This document shows, piece by piece, positions 56,207 to 64,000 of a stretch of 64,000 bases of DNA; the first letter of the stretch is position 1; the number at the start of each line of letters is the position of its first letter. The notes under the pieces are model-generated. The model did not search any database, was not told the origin of the DNA, and saw only the letters and a program-made list of their open reading frames with translations. The stretch is from Mangrovicoccus ximenensis. GTDB lineage: Bacteria > Pseudomonadota > Alphaproteobacteria > Rhodobacterales > Rhodobacteraceae. Location: NCBI RefSeq assembly GCF_003056725.1, contig NZ_QBKZ01000016.1, positions 159,450-223,449 of the forward strand, in the 5' to 3' direction. Position numbers and translations under genes: made by a program.

Positions 56207-56764
56207 TCAGATGGTGATCGTGCTGGAATTGTTGCGGTCCGGCAGCGCCGTGCCGCTCGAATCCTGCGCGCCGGTATCGCTGGCCGGGTCGCCGCTCGAG
56301 GCCATCGTGTAGGTGTTGCCCGAAGCATCCGTGACCTGCATCACCAGCACATAGGCCGATGCGTTGACCTGCACGTTGGGAAACTGGCCGGACACCTCCA
56401 GGTCGAACTTGGCATGGCCCTGCACTTTCTGGGTCTGCGAAATCTCGTGGAAGACCTGGTGGATCTCGGATTTGTGCGTCGAGGCATTGGCGCCGAGGCC
56501 CAGCCAGCCCCAGAATCCGCTGATGCCGCCGCCGATCGAATAGTCCTTCTTCATCTGCTGGTAGGTGCTCGATTTCTCGAGCGAATGCAGATCGAAATGC
56601 ATCTTGCCGGTCAGCCGGGCCCAGGCCCCGGCCCCGCCGACGGTCACGCCGACGCCGGACTGCGTGCCGCGGGCGGTCGACACCTTCCAGGAATTGACGT
56701 TCGTCGAGCTCGCGGGGGCGATTGCAAGGCTCATGTTCGGGGTCTCGAAAAGCATGTCTTTCAT
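56207..56764 (-). CDS. Orphan 185-residue hypothetical protein
   Basis: Family not recognised. An excellent AGGAGGAATACAGCC site precedes the ATG. The sequence is rich in serine, threonine, asparagine and glycine: MSLAIAPASSTNVNSWKVST, GVGVTVGGAGAWARLTGKMH, KKDYSIGGGISGFWGWLGLG, HKSEIHQVFHEISQTQKVQG, then a beta-rich part (VQVNASAYVLVMQVTDASGN) and an Asp/Asn-rich tail. There is no signal peptide or membrane segment. The pattern suggests a soluble beta-structured protein, perhaps released by a non-Sec route or pore-forming; that is speculation. Confidence 0.65.
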   Translation of the reverse strand: MKDMLFETPNMSLAIAPASSTNVNSWKVSTARGTQSGVGVTVGGAGAWARLTGKMHFDLHSLEKSSTYQQMKKDYSIGGGISGFWGWLGLGANASTHKSEIHQVFHEISQTQKVQGHAKFDLEVSGQFPNVQVNASAYVLVMQVTDASGNTYTMASSGDPASDTGAQDSSGTALPDRNNSSTITI

Positions 56765-56898
56765 GGCTGTATTCCTCCTGTTTTGCCGGACCGGCCAGCT
56801 CCGCGGCCATCCTGGAGCCAGAATGCGCCGCCGCGCCGGAGGATTCTGTGCCCGCGGACACAGAGGCGCGCCGCCACGGAAAATGCTGATCGCGGCGT

Positions 56899-56932
56899 GA
56901 AAAAGCCCCGGCGCGGCGGCCGGGGCTTCTGT
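56899..56932 (-). terminator. Intrinsic terminator after rpoH
   Basis: On the reverse strand AAGCCCCGGCC pairs with the following CGCCGGGGCTT and is followed by TTTCAC. It begins about 32 bp after the rpoH stop. Confidence 0.85.
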
Positions 56933-56963
56933 GTCGGTCAAGCGTGGGTCAGGCGGAAGATCG

Positions 56964-57860
56964 TCAGGCGGTGACCCCCATCCCCTTCTCGCGGCCCAGC
57001 TCGCGCATCCGCTTCTGCAGCTTCTCGAAGGCGCGGACCTCGATCTGGCGGATGCGCTCGCGGCTGACATTGTAGCGCGCGGACAGGTCCTCCAGCGTCA
57101 TCGGGCTCTCCTGCAGGCGGCGCTCGGCGAGAATGTCCTTCTCGCGGTCGTTCAGAACCGACATGGCTTCAGCCAGGAGCTCGCGGCGGACCGAGAGTTC
57201 GTTGTTTTCCTCGTAGCTCTGCGCCTGGTTGGCATCGGTGTCCTCGAGCCAGTCCTGCCACTGGGTCGAGCCCTCGTCATCGGCGCCGACGGTGGCGTTC
57301 AGCGAGGCATCGCCCGAGCTGAGGCGCCGGTTCATCGAGATCACCTCGTCCTCGGACACGTTCAGGTCCTCGGCGATCTTGCGGACATGCTCGGGGCGCA
57401 GGTCGCCGTCCTCCAGCGCGCCGATCCGTGCCTTGGCCTTGCGCAGGTTGAAGAACAGCTTCTTCTGCGCCGAGGTGGTGCCCAGCTTCACAAGGCTCCA
57501 GGAGCGCAGGATGTACTCTTGAATCGACGCCCGGATCCACCACATCGCATATGTGGCCAGGCGGAAGCCCTTCTCGGGATCGAAACGCTTCACCGCCTGC
57601 ATGAGGCCGACATTGGCCTCCGAGATTACCTCGGCCTGCGGCAGCCCGTAGCCGCGGTAGCCCATGGCGATCTTGGCGGCGAGGCGCAGGTGCGAGGTGA
57701 CCATCTTGTGGGCCGCCTCGGTGTCCTGATCCTCGACCCAGCGCTTGGCCAGCATGTATTCCTCTTCCGGTTCCAGCATCGGGAACCGGCGGATTTCCTG
57801 TAGGTAACGGTTGAGCCCCTGTTCGGGACTCGGGGCGGGAAGATTGCCGTAGTTGCTCAT
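56964..57860 (-). CDS. rpoH: RNA polymerase heat-shock sigma factor RpoH (sigma-32)
   Basis: 298 residues. Region 2 is intact (GYRGYGLPQAEVISEANVGL, then FATYAMWWIRASIQEYILRS-type promoter-melting sequence with ATYAMWWIRASIQEYI). The diagnostic RpoH box is QKKLFFNLRKAKAR. Region 4 ends ARYNVSRERIRQIEVRAFEK. It directs heat-shock transcription. Many Rhodobacterales carry two RpoH paralogues; which one this is cannot be told here. GGAGGTCGACC precedes the ATG. Confidence 0.96.
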   Translation of the reverse strand: MSNYGNLPAPSPEQGLNRYLQEIRRFPMLEPEEEYMLAKRWVEDQDTEAAHKMVTSHLRLAAKIAMGYRGYGLPQAEVISEANVGLMQAVKRFDPEKGFRLATYAMWWIRASIQEYILRSWSLVKLGTTSAQKKLFFNLRKAKARIGALEDGDLRPEHVRKIAEDLNVSEDEVISMNRRLSSGDASLNATVGADDEGSTQWQDWLEDTDANQAQSYEENNELSVRRELLAEAMSVLNDREKDILAERRLQESPMTLEDLSARYNVSRERIRQIEVRAFEKLQKRMRELGREKGMGVTA

Positions 57861-57899
57861 TGGTCGACCTCCGGGGCCTGATGTAACACGCTTTCACAT

Positions 57900-57928
57900 A
57901 AGCTAGAACTGAACCGGTCGGTTTACAA
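57900..57928 (-). promoter_or_regulatory. Possible sigma-70-type promoter of rpoH
   Basis: On the reverse strand TTGTAA (57928-57923), a 17-bp spacer and TAGCTT (57905-57900) lie about 40 bp upstream of the ATG. Three or four of six bases match consensus in each box. It is a candidate only. Confidence 0.4.
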
Positions 57929-58068
57929 GTCTGCGCGTCCAGCTTTTGGCTGGCATCATTAGCGCATGGCTTGTGCGCATTTGCGAGACTGTGTCACTCT
58001 CCTCACCGGCATATGAGGGGATGTAACGGGTGCCCGGGACGCATGTTCCCGGCGGGAGGAACACGGAA

Positions 58069-58883
58069 ATGAAAGCGCGGGACCAGAGCGGCCCCCCCCC
58101 CTGCCCGGCGATGCCCCCGCGATCGGCACCGGCCCCGGCGGGCTGATCCGGACGGTGCCGCAGGCCGCCTTCCAGGACGCGTTCCGCCCGCTGCTGGCGG
58201 ATGCGGAGGCCCGCCTGGCGCCGCGGAGATGCCCGCTGGTCCACAGCGTCTATGTCTATGGCAGCGTCGCCGCCGGGCGCGCCCTGCCGGGCCGCTCCGA
58301 TCTCGACCTGACGCTGGTGCTGCACGGGCCTGCGGAGGACAGCGCCCGCCAGGAGCTCGAGGCGATCCGGACAGCGCTGGAAGCGGCCCATCCGGTCGTC
58401 GCGAAGGTCGATTTCGACATCGGCAGCCTCCGCGATCTCGCCTCGCAGGACAGCGCGATGGCCTGGCGCTACTGGCTGCGCCACCACTGCCGCTGCCTCG
58501 CGGGCGCGGACCTTTCGGTCGGCATCCGGCTTTTCCGGCCGTCCAAGGCGCTGGCCCTGGCGGTGAACGGAGATTTCGGGCGGGTGCTGGCGGGCTACCG
58601 GGCAGCGCTGGCCCAGGACCCTCCCGAGCCGCAGGCCCGGCGGCTGATGCGGGAGGCCGCGCGCAAGCTGGTCCGCTCGACCAACATGCTGCGCTGCGAC
58701 AGCGATCCGGACTGGCCGGAGACGCTCGAAGAACATGTCGAGAGAGCCGCGCGCCGCCATCCCGCGCGGGACAGCGACCTGCGCTGGGTCCTCGGCCAGG
58801 CCCGCGAACCCGATGCCGATCCCCGCGATTTCGCCCACCGGCTCGGCGATCTCGCGGACTGGATGGAACGCGAACTCCGCTGA
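58069..58883 (+). CDS. Nucleotidyltransferase-domain protein behind a poly-C tract (out of frame as written)
   Basis: The frame from GTG 58155 encodes 242 residues with a Pol-beta-type nucleotidyltransferase core: YVYGSVAAGRALPGRSDLDL (G-S-x(9)-D-x-D) and a later acidic strand KVDFDIGSLRDLAS, then a helical domain. The natural start is probably ATG 58069 behind GGGAGGA. A C10 run at 58092-58101 puts that ATG out of frame, reaching a TGA at 58144; C11 would give one 271-residue protein. Relatives modify antibiotics or act in toxin-antitoxin pairs. No HEPN partner is adjacent. Confidence 0.75.
58092..58101. repeat. C10 homopolymer near the 5' end of the nucleotidyltransferase gene
   Basis: Ten cytosines lie 23 bp after a well-placed ATG. 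One extra C restores the reading frame, the classical arrangement of a phase-variable gene or of a homopolymer sequencing error. Confidence 0.9.
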
Positions 58884-58893
58884 GCACCCAGCC

Positions 58894-59928
58894 TCACCCG
58901 GCGGCGGGTTCCGTACGCAGCGCGGCGAGCAGGTCTTCCATGTCCTGCGGCAGCGGCGCGTCGAAGCTCAGATGCGCGCCGGTCGCCGGATGCTCGAAGC
59001 CCAGCGTCGCGGCATGCAGCGCCTGGCGCGGGAAGTCCTGGGCAAAGGCACGCGCCGCCTCGGGCATGGTCTTCGGCAGCTTGCGCCGCCCGCCATAGGT
59101 GTCGTCGCCCAGCAGGGCATGCCCGGCATAGCTCATGTGGACGCGGATCTGGTGGGTGCGGCCAGTTTCCAGCCAGCAGGTGACCAGCGCGGCGGCGCCG
59201 AAATCTTCCTCCACCCGCGCCCGCGTCACCGCGCGCCGCCCGTTCGCCCACATCACCGCCTGCTTCTGGCGGTCGGTGCGGTGGCGGCCCAGCTCGGTGG
59301 CGATGCGGATCACCCCGCCCGGCTCCATCGAGATGCCGCGCAGGCCGCGCAGCCGCGGATCGCCCGCATCCGGCACGCCATGCACGACCGCCCGGTATTC
59401 GCGCTCGACGGTATGGGCGGCGAATTGCCCGGCCAGCCCGTGATGCGCTCGGTCGGATTTCGCCACGACCAGAAGGCCCGAGGTGTCCTTGTCGATGCGG
59501 TGCACGATCCCCGGACGCAGCGCGCCGCCGATTCCCGACAGCGTGTCGGCGCAATGATGCATCAGCGCGTTGACCAGCGTGCCCGAGGGCGTGCCCGGCG
59601 CCGGATGCACCACCATGCCGACCGGCTTGTTGACCACGATCAGTTCGTCATCCTCGAAGACGATCTCCAGCGGGATCGCCTCGGGCTTGGCGTCGATCTC
59701 CTCGGCCGGGCCGATGGCGATCTCGATCACGTCGCCCTCGGCCACCTTGGCCTTGGGATCGGCGAGGACCTCTCCCGCACGGCGGACCGCGCCTTCGGCG
59801 ATGAGCTTGGCCAGCCGCGAGCGGCTGAGGCTCTCCTCTTCTGGCACATCCCGCGCCAGCGCCTTATCAAGGCGCGCGGGCGGATCGGCCTGGATCGCAA
59901 TCTCGAGGAGACGGGACGTGGACGACAT
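58894..59928 (-). CDS. rluD: RluA-family (RluD-like) 23S rRNA pseudouridine synthase
   Basis: 344 residues. An N-terminal S4 RNA-binding domain (ARLDKALARD to SRSRLAKLIAEGAVRRAGEV) precedes the catalytic domain with VVNKPVGMVVHPAPG and the nucleophilic aspartate in GIVHRIDKDTSGLLVVAKSD, then LETGRTHQIRVHMSYAGHAL. RluD modifies helix 69 of 23S rRNA and matters for ribosome assembly. The start overlaps the start of the divergent DUF6476 gene by about 10 bp. rluD next to rpoH is the order I expect in this group, with one gene inserted here. Confidence 0.92.
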   Translation of the reverse strand: MSSTSRLLEIAIQADPPARLDKALARDVPEEESLSRSRLAKLIAEGAVRRAGEVLADPKAKVAEGDVIEIAIGPAEEIDAKPEAIPLEIVFEDDELIVVNKPVGMVVHPAPGTPSGTLVNALMHHCADTLSGIGGALRPGIVHRIDKDTSGLLVVAKSDRAHHGLAGQFAAHTVEREYRAVVHGVPDAGDPRLRGLRGISMEPGGVIRIATELGRHRTDRQKQAVMWANGRRAVTRARVEEDFGAAALVTCWLETGRTHQIRVHMSYAGHALLGDDTYGGRRKLPKTMPEAARAFAQDFPRQALHAATLGFEHPATGAHLSFDAPLPQDMEDLLAALRTEPAAG

Positions 59929-60232
59929 GGAGACAACTCCGCAGGACTATCAGGAACCGGCCCCGCTGAAATTCCTCAGGCGGCTGGTGACGGTTCTGAC
60001 GGGGGTGATGATTCTGGGCCTCATAACCATCATCGGGCTCTTTGTCATGCGCTTCTCGGCGGACAGTGCGAAGATCGCGGTGCCCGCCGAGCTGTCGCTG
60101 CCCGCAGGCACCGTGCCGGTCGCGGTCACCGCCGGTCCCGGCTGGCATGCCGTGGTCACCGAAGACAGCCGCATCCTGATCTTCGGCAAGGACGGCGCGC
60201 TGCACCAAGAAGTGGCCGTCGACCTGGACTGA
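59918..60232 (+). CDS. DUF6476-like small membrane protein
   Basis: 104 residues with one membrane segment (LVTVLTGVMILGLITIIGLF) and a periplasmic beta-rich part (VPAELSLPAGTVPVAVTAGP, VVTEDSRILIFGKDG). GTG 59918 has GAGGAG 7 nt upstream; ATG 59927 is the alternative. It is divergent from rluD, with overlapping 5' ends. The function is unknown. Confidence 0.72.
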   Translation: MDDMETTPQDYQEPAPLKFLRRLVTVLTGVMILGLITIIGLFVMRFSADSAKIAVPAELSLPAGTVPVAVTAGPGWHAVVTEDSRILIFGKDGALHQEVAVDLD

Positions 60233-60325
60233 GACAGGGCGCGGCGCCCGAGCCGCCGCAAGGGGCCGGAGGCGTCTAGCGGGACATGTGCCGCCCCGGC
60301 CCGGACACGGGTCCCGGCCGCGGCG

Positions 60326-60967
60326 TCAGGTGCCCGGCGGCCTCAGCAGCGGCAGCAGCTGGCCGCGCAGCCGCCCGATGCACTGGTCCGGACCCAGCCC
60401 CTCGAAAACCGCCATGCGCATGGTCCAGGTGTAGATCGCGAAGATCGACACCGCGGTCTCCCCGGCGGGCACGTCCGGGCGGAATTCGCCCGCTGCCGCC
60501 CCCCCCCTCAGCAAATCCGCAAGGACGGCCTCGAACTTGGCGCGTTCCGCCCGGTTCTCCGCCTCCGTTTCGGCGGGCCAGGTCCAGGAATAGGCCTGCA
60601 TCACGGCGAGCATGGCTGGATCGGACAGATCGCCTTCGGCCCAGAACCTGAGCACCGCGAAGAGCCGGTCCTCCGCCGGTCCCGGACCCGCCGCGATGTC
60701 CAGGGAGGCCTCGAGCTGCGGCGCATTGGTCTCGCGGACCAGCGCATAGAGCAGCCCCGCCTTTCCATCGAAATAGGCGTTGATCAGGCTCGGCGACACG
60801 CCGGCCGCGCGCCCGATTTCGGTCACCGAGACATTCTCCATCCCATGCGCCGCGAAGAGCTCGCGCGCGGCTTCGAGGAGGCGGGCAATGGTTGCCTCGC
60901 GCTGGCGGTCCCGTGCGGTCACGCGCCGCCCTGATTTTGCCCGGAGCGATTTCATCGAGGCCATCAT
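60326..60967 (-). CDS. TetR/AcrR-family transcriptional regulator
   Basis: About 213 residues. The HTH is RLLEAARELFAAHGMENVSV followed by IGRAAGVSPSLINAYFDGKA. The C-terminal helical ligand domain contains YSWTWPAETEAENRAERAKF. The start is uncertain among ATGs at 60967, 60964 and 60955. Three TTGATGAAA-type repeats lie immediately upstream, a likely autoregulatory site shared with the divergent gene at 61090. Confidence 0.88.
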   Translation of the reverse strand: MMASMKSLRAKSGRRVTARDRQREATIARLLEAARELFAAHGMENVSVTEIGRAAGVSPSLINAYFDGKAGLLYALVRETNAPQLEASLDIAAGPGPAEDRLFAVLRFWAEGDLSDPAMLAVMQAYSWTWPAETEAENRAERAKFEAVLADLLRGGAAAGEFRPDVPAGETAVSIFAIYTWTMRMAVFEGLGPDQCIGRLRGQLLPLLRPPGT

Positions 60968-60974
60968 TGAGCTG

Positions 60975-61046
60975 TTTGATGAAACTGTCAACGAAACCCT
61001 TGATGAAAGGTCATCCCACCCCCATTTGCCTGCTTCATTCATCAAA
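60975..61046. promoter_or_regulatory. Array of TTTGATGAA-type repeats
   Basis: TTTGATGAAAC (60975), TTGATGAAAGG (61000) and the inverted TTCATCAAA (61038) lie in an AT-rich spacer between the TetR gene and the gene at 61090. Spacing and symmetry suggest operator sites for the TetR-type repressor. Confidence 0.5.
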
Positions 61047-61089
61047 TCTTTCAGTGAAATACTTCTCGAAGCAGCAAGGACACCCGGCG

Positions 61090-61383
61090 ATGCCCATCAT
61101 GACGACACAGGACCGCCTGCGGCTTCTCGCGCAGGCCGCGCGCGCACAGGGCCTCGGCCCGTTCCAATTCGACGCTGCCCGGCAGCAGGCCGGGCTGGCG
61201 GATGACGGGAGCCTCCATGAGCTGGCGCTCGCCTGGGCGCAGGCGCTGCCAAGGGACTGCCGGACGCTTCACGACTACCTCCGGAAGCGGCATGCCACCG
61301 CAGAGGACGTCGCCGACCTCCTCGAACGCGCAGCGGAACTGGCAGGACAGCCGCCCGGCCCGCAGGACGGAGCCGCGCCATGA
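61090..61383 (+). CDS. Small hypothetical protein divergent from TetR regulator
   Basis: 97 residues: MTTQDRLRLLAQAARAQGLG, LHELALAWAQALPRDCRTLH and a helical end AEDVADLLERAAELAGQPPG. It is mostly helical, without signal or membrane segment. AAGGA precedes the ATG. Family not recognised. The shared regulatory spacer suggests control by the TetR-type protein. Confidence 0.5.
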   Translation: MPIMTTQDRLRLLAQAARAQGLGPFQFDAARQQAGLADDGSLHELALAWAQALPRDCRTLHDYLRKRHATAEDVADLLERAAELAGQPPGPQDGAAP

Positions 61384-61599
61384 CCCCGCGACGCGGCCGA
61401 ACGGGCCTCACGTCCCGGCAGACAGGCAGCGCCATGCCATGGCCCGCTCCGGCAGGATGTCCCCGATGATCGGGCAGGCCTTGCCCGCCATCTGCCGGAA
61501 CGGCGGAAGAGGCGCCGTGCGCGCCGCGGCCGCACGCCGCGGGACCGGGTTTTCTTTGCCAACCGCTCGATCCATGCGCGTCCCGGGAAATCAATGAAC

Positions 61600-62000
61600 G
61601 CCAAGGGTTTGGCCATTGGGAATGAGCGGCGACCGTGGCCGCTGTGCGGCCGCGAAAGCGGCGCGAATGACCTGATGATCTTCAAACGCCACCTTGGCGA
61701 CGCCAACGTCTGTCCATGGCCGAGCGCCGGACGTGGTTCGCGGTGTTGATCCGGAACAACGACCGCATCATCAGTGCCCTCTCGCCGCTGCCCCTGGCGG
61801 CCAGGCAGTCGATCACCTTCGACCGTGGAGTCGAGTTCGGCGCCTGACGCGAACTCGGCACCGGCATGGGCACCGGGAGCTGTTTCTGCGACCCGCAGGC
61901 GCCGTGGCAGAAGGGCCGGATCGAGACCCTGAACCGCCGTGCGCGCCGCTACCTGCCCCGGGACACCGGCCGAAGCTTTCCGCGAAGAACGGGCCAGGCT
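61600..62000 (+). mobile_element. IS30-family transposase, decayed C-terminal remnant
   Basis: Pieces of the DDE domain appear in different forward frames: AERRTWFAVLIRNNDRIISA, ALSPLPLAARQSITFDRGVE, then CFCDPQAPWQKGRIETLNRR and ARRYLPRD. The order is that of an IS30 transposase end. Stops and frameshifts interrupt it, so it is inactive. Confidence 0.75.
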
Positions 62001-62101
62001 GATCTGAAACGGAACCGGTGTCGCAACCGAGTTGGAACTCACCTGGGGTGCGCGCTGCCTCGAAGTGCGACTCCTGTTGGAAAACAATGGGGAGAGCCAG
62101 C

Positions 62102-62270
62102 ATGGGAACGGTCTGCATGCAACTGTCGCTGCAATAACGCCGCAAAATCGAGAACTGGCGGCACGCCAAGGTCCCCGACAGAGAGATGGCACCCGTCCTT
62201 GAGCGGCACAGATCGACCATCGTCCGGGAGATCGAACGCAACTTCCGGGCCGATGGCGCGTAGCCGAAGA
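62102..62270 (+). mobile_element. IS30-family transposase, N-terminal remnant with stop codon
   Basis: From MGTVCMQLSLQ, a TAA at 62135, then RRKIENWRHAKVPDREMAPV and LERHRSTIVREIERNF, the HTH that begins IS30 transposases. It lies after, not before, a C-terminal remnant, so two copies are involved. Confidence 0.72.
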
Positions 62271-62285
62271 TACACCGGCAACTTC

Positions 62286-62340
62286 GGGCAGGCATCGTTG
62301 CAGAAAAGGGCTTCAGGACGTGATGCCCCTTTCCCCAGCT
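62286..62340. mobile_element. IS-end-like sequence paired with 21992-22045
   Basis: GCATCGTTGCAGAAAAGGGC, followed by TTCAGGACGTGATGCCCC and TTTCCCCAGCTGAG, is similar to the inverse of 21992-22045. It is the likely terminal repeat of the element. Confidence 0.5.
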
Positions 62341-62831
62341 GAGGCCAGGCCCTGCGTTCGCGCTCGGCGGTGCCGGGGGCGTCGAAGCGGTTCGAGACCT
62401 GGCGGCAAGCATCCTCGGTCCGATCGATGCCGCGAATGATCCGGATGTAGATCTTGGCGGTCTGGCGCTCGGGGTCCTGTGAGGCGCTCCGTTCGCCGAA
62501 GGACCCGTGGCCTCTCCTCCCGGCGCCGCTCCGGCTCCGGACATGGTCACCGGACCATCGCTTGCAGAGCGAGCCGGAACCGTGGCGCCTTGGCGCCGTG
62601 CAAGTCCTGTTTGGATGGTTCCTGGATGGCAAGCGGGAAATGGCTTTGCTGCACCCATTCAGAAGCGGTCGTGTGTCCGGCCTGTTTGCGCGGCCTTGCA
62701 ACCGCCGGCCCTTACGGCTTCCGCGTCCCGGGTCCCCGTCAGCTTGCCGTGCTGTTGCGCCCCGGAGTTTCAACGGGGTCGCCCGGGGGCGCGGCTGTGG
62801 GTGTCTCCGTCATCTCGCCGGTCTTGCCGCG
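62341..62831. other. Region without a recognised gene
   Basis: About 490 bp between the IS30-like end and the IS110-type remnant. Forward frames are open but carry no domain; it is probably mobile-element debris. Confidence 0.4.
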
Positions 62832-62965
62832 TCAGGCAAGTCTCGGCGACCAGGGCTCCTTCCGGGCCAGAACGGCCCAGATGATCCAGGCGGCCTTGTT
62901 TGCCATGGCTATCGCCGCGAGCCGAAACGGCTTTCTCTCCGGCATTTTTCTCGGCCACGGGTCCC
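62832..62965 (-). mobile_element. IS110/IS1111-type transposase, C-terminal remnant
   Basis: The reverse strand ends ERKPFRLAAIAMANKAAWII and WAVLARKEPW, the typical C-terminus of IS110-family transposases (K-x-x-x-x-A-x-A-N-K-x-A). Only about 40 residues remain. It differs from the intact copy at 44026. Confidence 0.62.
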
Positions 62966-63039
62966 CCCCCTGTCCGGCCGGACCTGCGCGTTCCGGGGCC
63001 ATCCGGTCAGGCATTCCGATTGCCGGCGAAGTCGTGGGC

Positions 63040-63858
63040 GCGGCCCCGCCGAAGCGGCAGCCGCAGCAGCGGCTGACCTCGCCGCAGCTGCGCCATCTGG
63101 CGGAATCCGCGCGGCTCGAAGAACGCCCGGACCATGTCGGCGCCCGGCTGACGATCTGGATCATCGCGGCCATGCTCGCCGCCTTCCTGGTCTGGGCCGG
63201 TTTCGCCCGCCTGCCCGAGATCGCCCGTGCCGAAGGCCAGATCAGCCCCTCGGGCTTCGAGCGCGAGGTGCAGCTGCCCGAGGGCGGCACGCTCTCTTCC
63301 CTGTCGGTGAAATCCGGACAGCAGGTCCGGGCCGGCATGGAAATCGCGCGCTTCGACGACCGGGAACTGCGGGCGCAGCTGCGCCAGGCCGAGCAGCAGC
63401 ACCTGTCGCTGCAGATCCGTGCCGAATGGCTTTCGGCTTTCGCCGAAGGCCGCGAGCCGGATTTCAGCGGCTACGAGGCCGCGGCTGCCGAGATCGCCAA
63501 CGGCCGGGCCGCCTTTGATGCGATGACCGTCTCGCTGGCCGACCGCCAGCAGGTGACCGACGAGCAGATCGGCCAGAACGAACGCGATTTCGCCATTCTG
63601 GAACAGCAGCTTGCCGCGCAGCGAAACCGTGTCGCCGCCACCCGCGACATCCTCGAGCGCCGCGAGCAGCTCTACGCCAAGGGGCTGGTCGTCTATACCG
63701 CGATCCTCGATGCGCGGCAGAACCTGACCGATGCCGAGACCGAGCTGGCCGCGATCGGCGAACGGATGGACCGCAACCGGATCGCGCGCCGCGAGCTCGA
63801 GGCGCGGCGCGGATCGCAGGCCAGTGCCGACCTGGCCGCGGTGCGCGACACGCTCCAG
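63040..63858 (+). CDS. HlyD-family type I secretion adaptor, both ends incomplete
   Basis: About 270 residues without a clear start. A membrane segment (ARLTIWIIAAMLAAFLVWAG) is followed by the first lipoyl strand set (GFEREVQLPEGGTLSSLSVK, SGQQVRAGMEIARFDD) and a long coiled-coil hairpin (RNRVAATRDILERREQLYAK, DAETELAAIGERMDRNRIAR). It breaks near 63858, before the second lipoyl motif and beta-barrel. Partners (ABC exporter, TolC) are not in the window. Confidence 0.78.
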
Positions 63859-64000
63859 AGCTCTTCCGCACCATGGCGGAACGCGGGCTCGATCCGCGCG
63901 ACTTCGTGCTCCTGCCCTTCGGCGGGGCGGGCCCGACCCATGCGAACCTGCTGGCCGAAGAGATCGGCATCGCCCGCATCCTCGTCCCCATCGCGGCTGG
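63858..64000 (+). CDS. Hydantoinase/oxoprolinase A (HyuA) fragment, runs off the window
   Basis: 47 residues: LFRTMAERGLDPRDFVLLPF, GGAGPTHANLLAEEIGIARI and LVPIAAG. GGAGPxHA is the hallmark of the hydantoinase A domain of N-methylhydantoinase and 5-oxoprolinase. It begins at the break of the HlyD gene, so its N-terminal part is missing; the 3' part lies beyond the window. Confidence 0.85.

Noticed and set aside
1..64000. tRNA or rRNA genes
   Set aside because: I looked through the intergenic spacers for cloverleaf-like arms and conserved loop sequences and found none that I could support.

Overview
The window looks like GC-rich alphaproteobacterial DNA, most probably Rhodobacterales (Rhodobacteraceae/Paracoccaceae). 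The evidence is gene content: an HdaA–polyphosphate kinase neighbourhood, RpoH with an RpoH box, MurG–MurC, L25/Ctc, CoaBC, a Hint-domain fragment, a bacterial voltage-gated sodium channel, a KefB-type antiporter and several small families I associate with this group. No rRNA, tRNA, CRISPR array or replication origin was recognised.

The dominant feature is mosaicism. Intact genes alternate with pieces of genes that stop in mid-domain and continue directly into an unrelated gene, often on the other strand. I count about twenty such joints. Several carry a short shared sequence: a 38-bp exact inverted repeat at the two halves of hdaA, a 33-bp sequence at two broken genes (28.8 and 43.2 kb), and a 35-bp IS-end-like sequence at 19.7, 35.9 and (diverged) 38.3 kb. 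Either this genome has been heavily rearranged by insertion sequences and short repeats, or the assembly is chimeric. The sequence alone cannot decide, and single-base frameshifts in serS and tssL argue for some sequence error.

Layout. 0-4.2 kb: capsule-export fragment, coaBC, ChaN-like fragment, truncated PAS sensor with an RsbQ-like hydrolase. 4.3-7.1 kb: remnant of a type VI secretion locus (TagH end, TssK, TssL start) abutting a LysR fragment. 7.2-15.4 kb: hydroxyacid dehydrogenase, amine-oxidase fragment fused to a BMP-type ABC transporter, LpxR-like and DUF2147 proteins, hisA, thioesterase, aldehyde dehydrogenase. 15.5-24.5 kb: KefB antiporter, murG fragment-murC, PAS fragment, MocR regulator, FeS photolyase, ISL3 fragment. 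24.6-28.7 kb: sodium channel, rplY, DUF3604 protein. 28.8-33.5 kb: interrupted helical protein, divergent DUF4011-type helicase N-terminus, polyamine-type ABC transporter with an amidinohydrolase. 33.5-38.8 kb: fragment of a PQQ-alcohol-oxidation cluster, then a membrane-fusion protein with a degenerate SecA-like protein, then a pentapeptide-repeat remnant. 38.9-43.2 kb: frameshifted serS, small ORFs before a carbamoyltransferase fragment, and an IclR regulator between two broken flavin dehydrogenases. 43.2-48.2 kb: IS110 and IS66 elements. 48.2-52.4 kb: hdaA split by an inversion around ppk, then an AI-2E permease. 52.4-56.8 kb: hypothetical gene with a heptanucleotide repeat, glnE in two opposed pieces, an orphan secreted-type gene. 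56.9-61.4 kb: rpoH, a nucleotidyltransferase behind a C10 tract, rluD, DUF6476, TetR regulator. 61.4-64 kb: IS30 and IS110 remnants, then a HlyD fragment joined to a hydantoinase fragment.

The most interesting candidates are the ATPase-dead SecA-like protein paired with a membrane-fusion protein, the putatively phase-variable nucleotidyltransferase, the divergent helical-protein/helicase pair that may be a broken defence locus, and the structured 3' end of the IS110 element.
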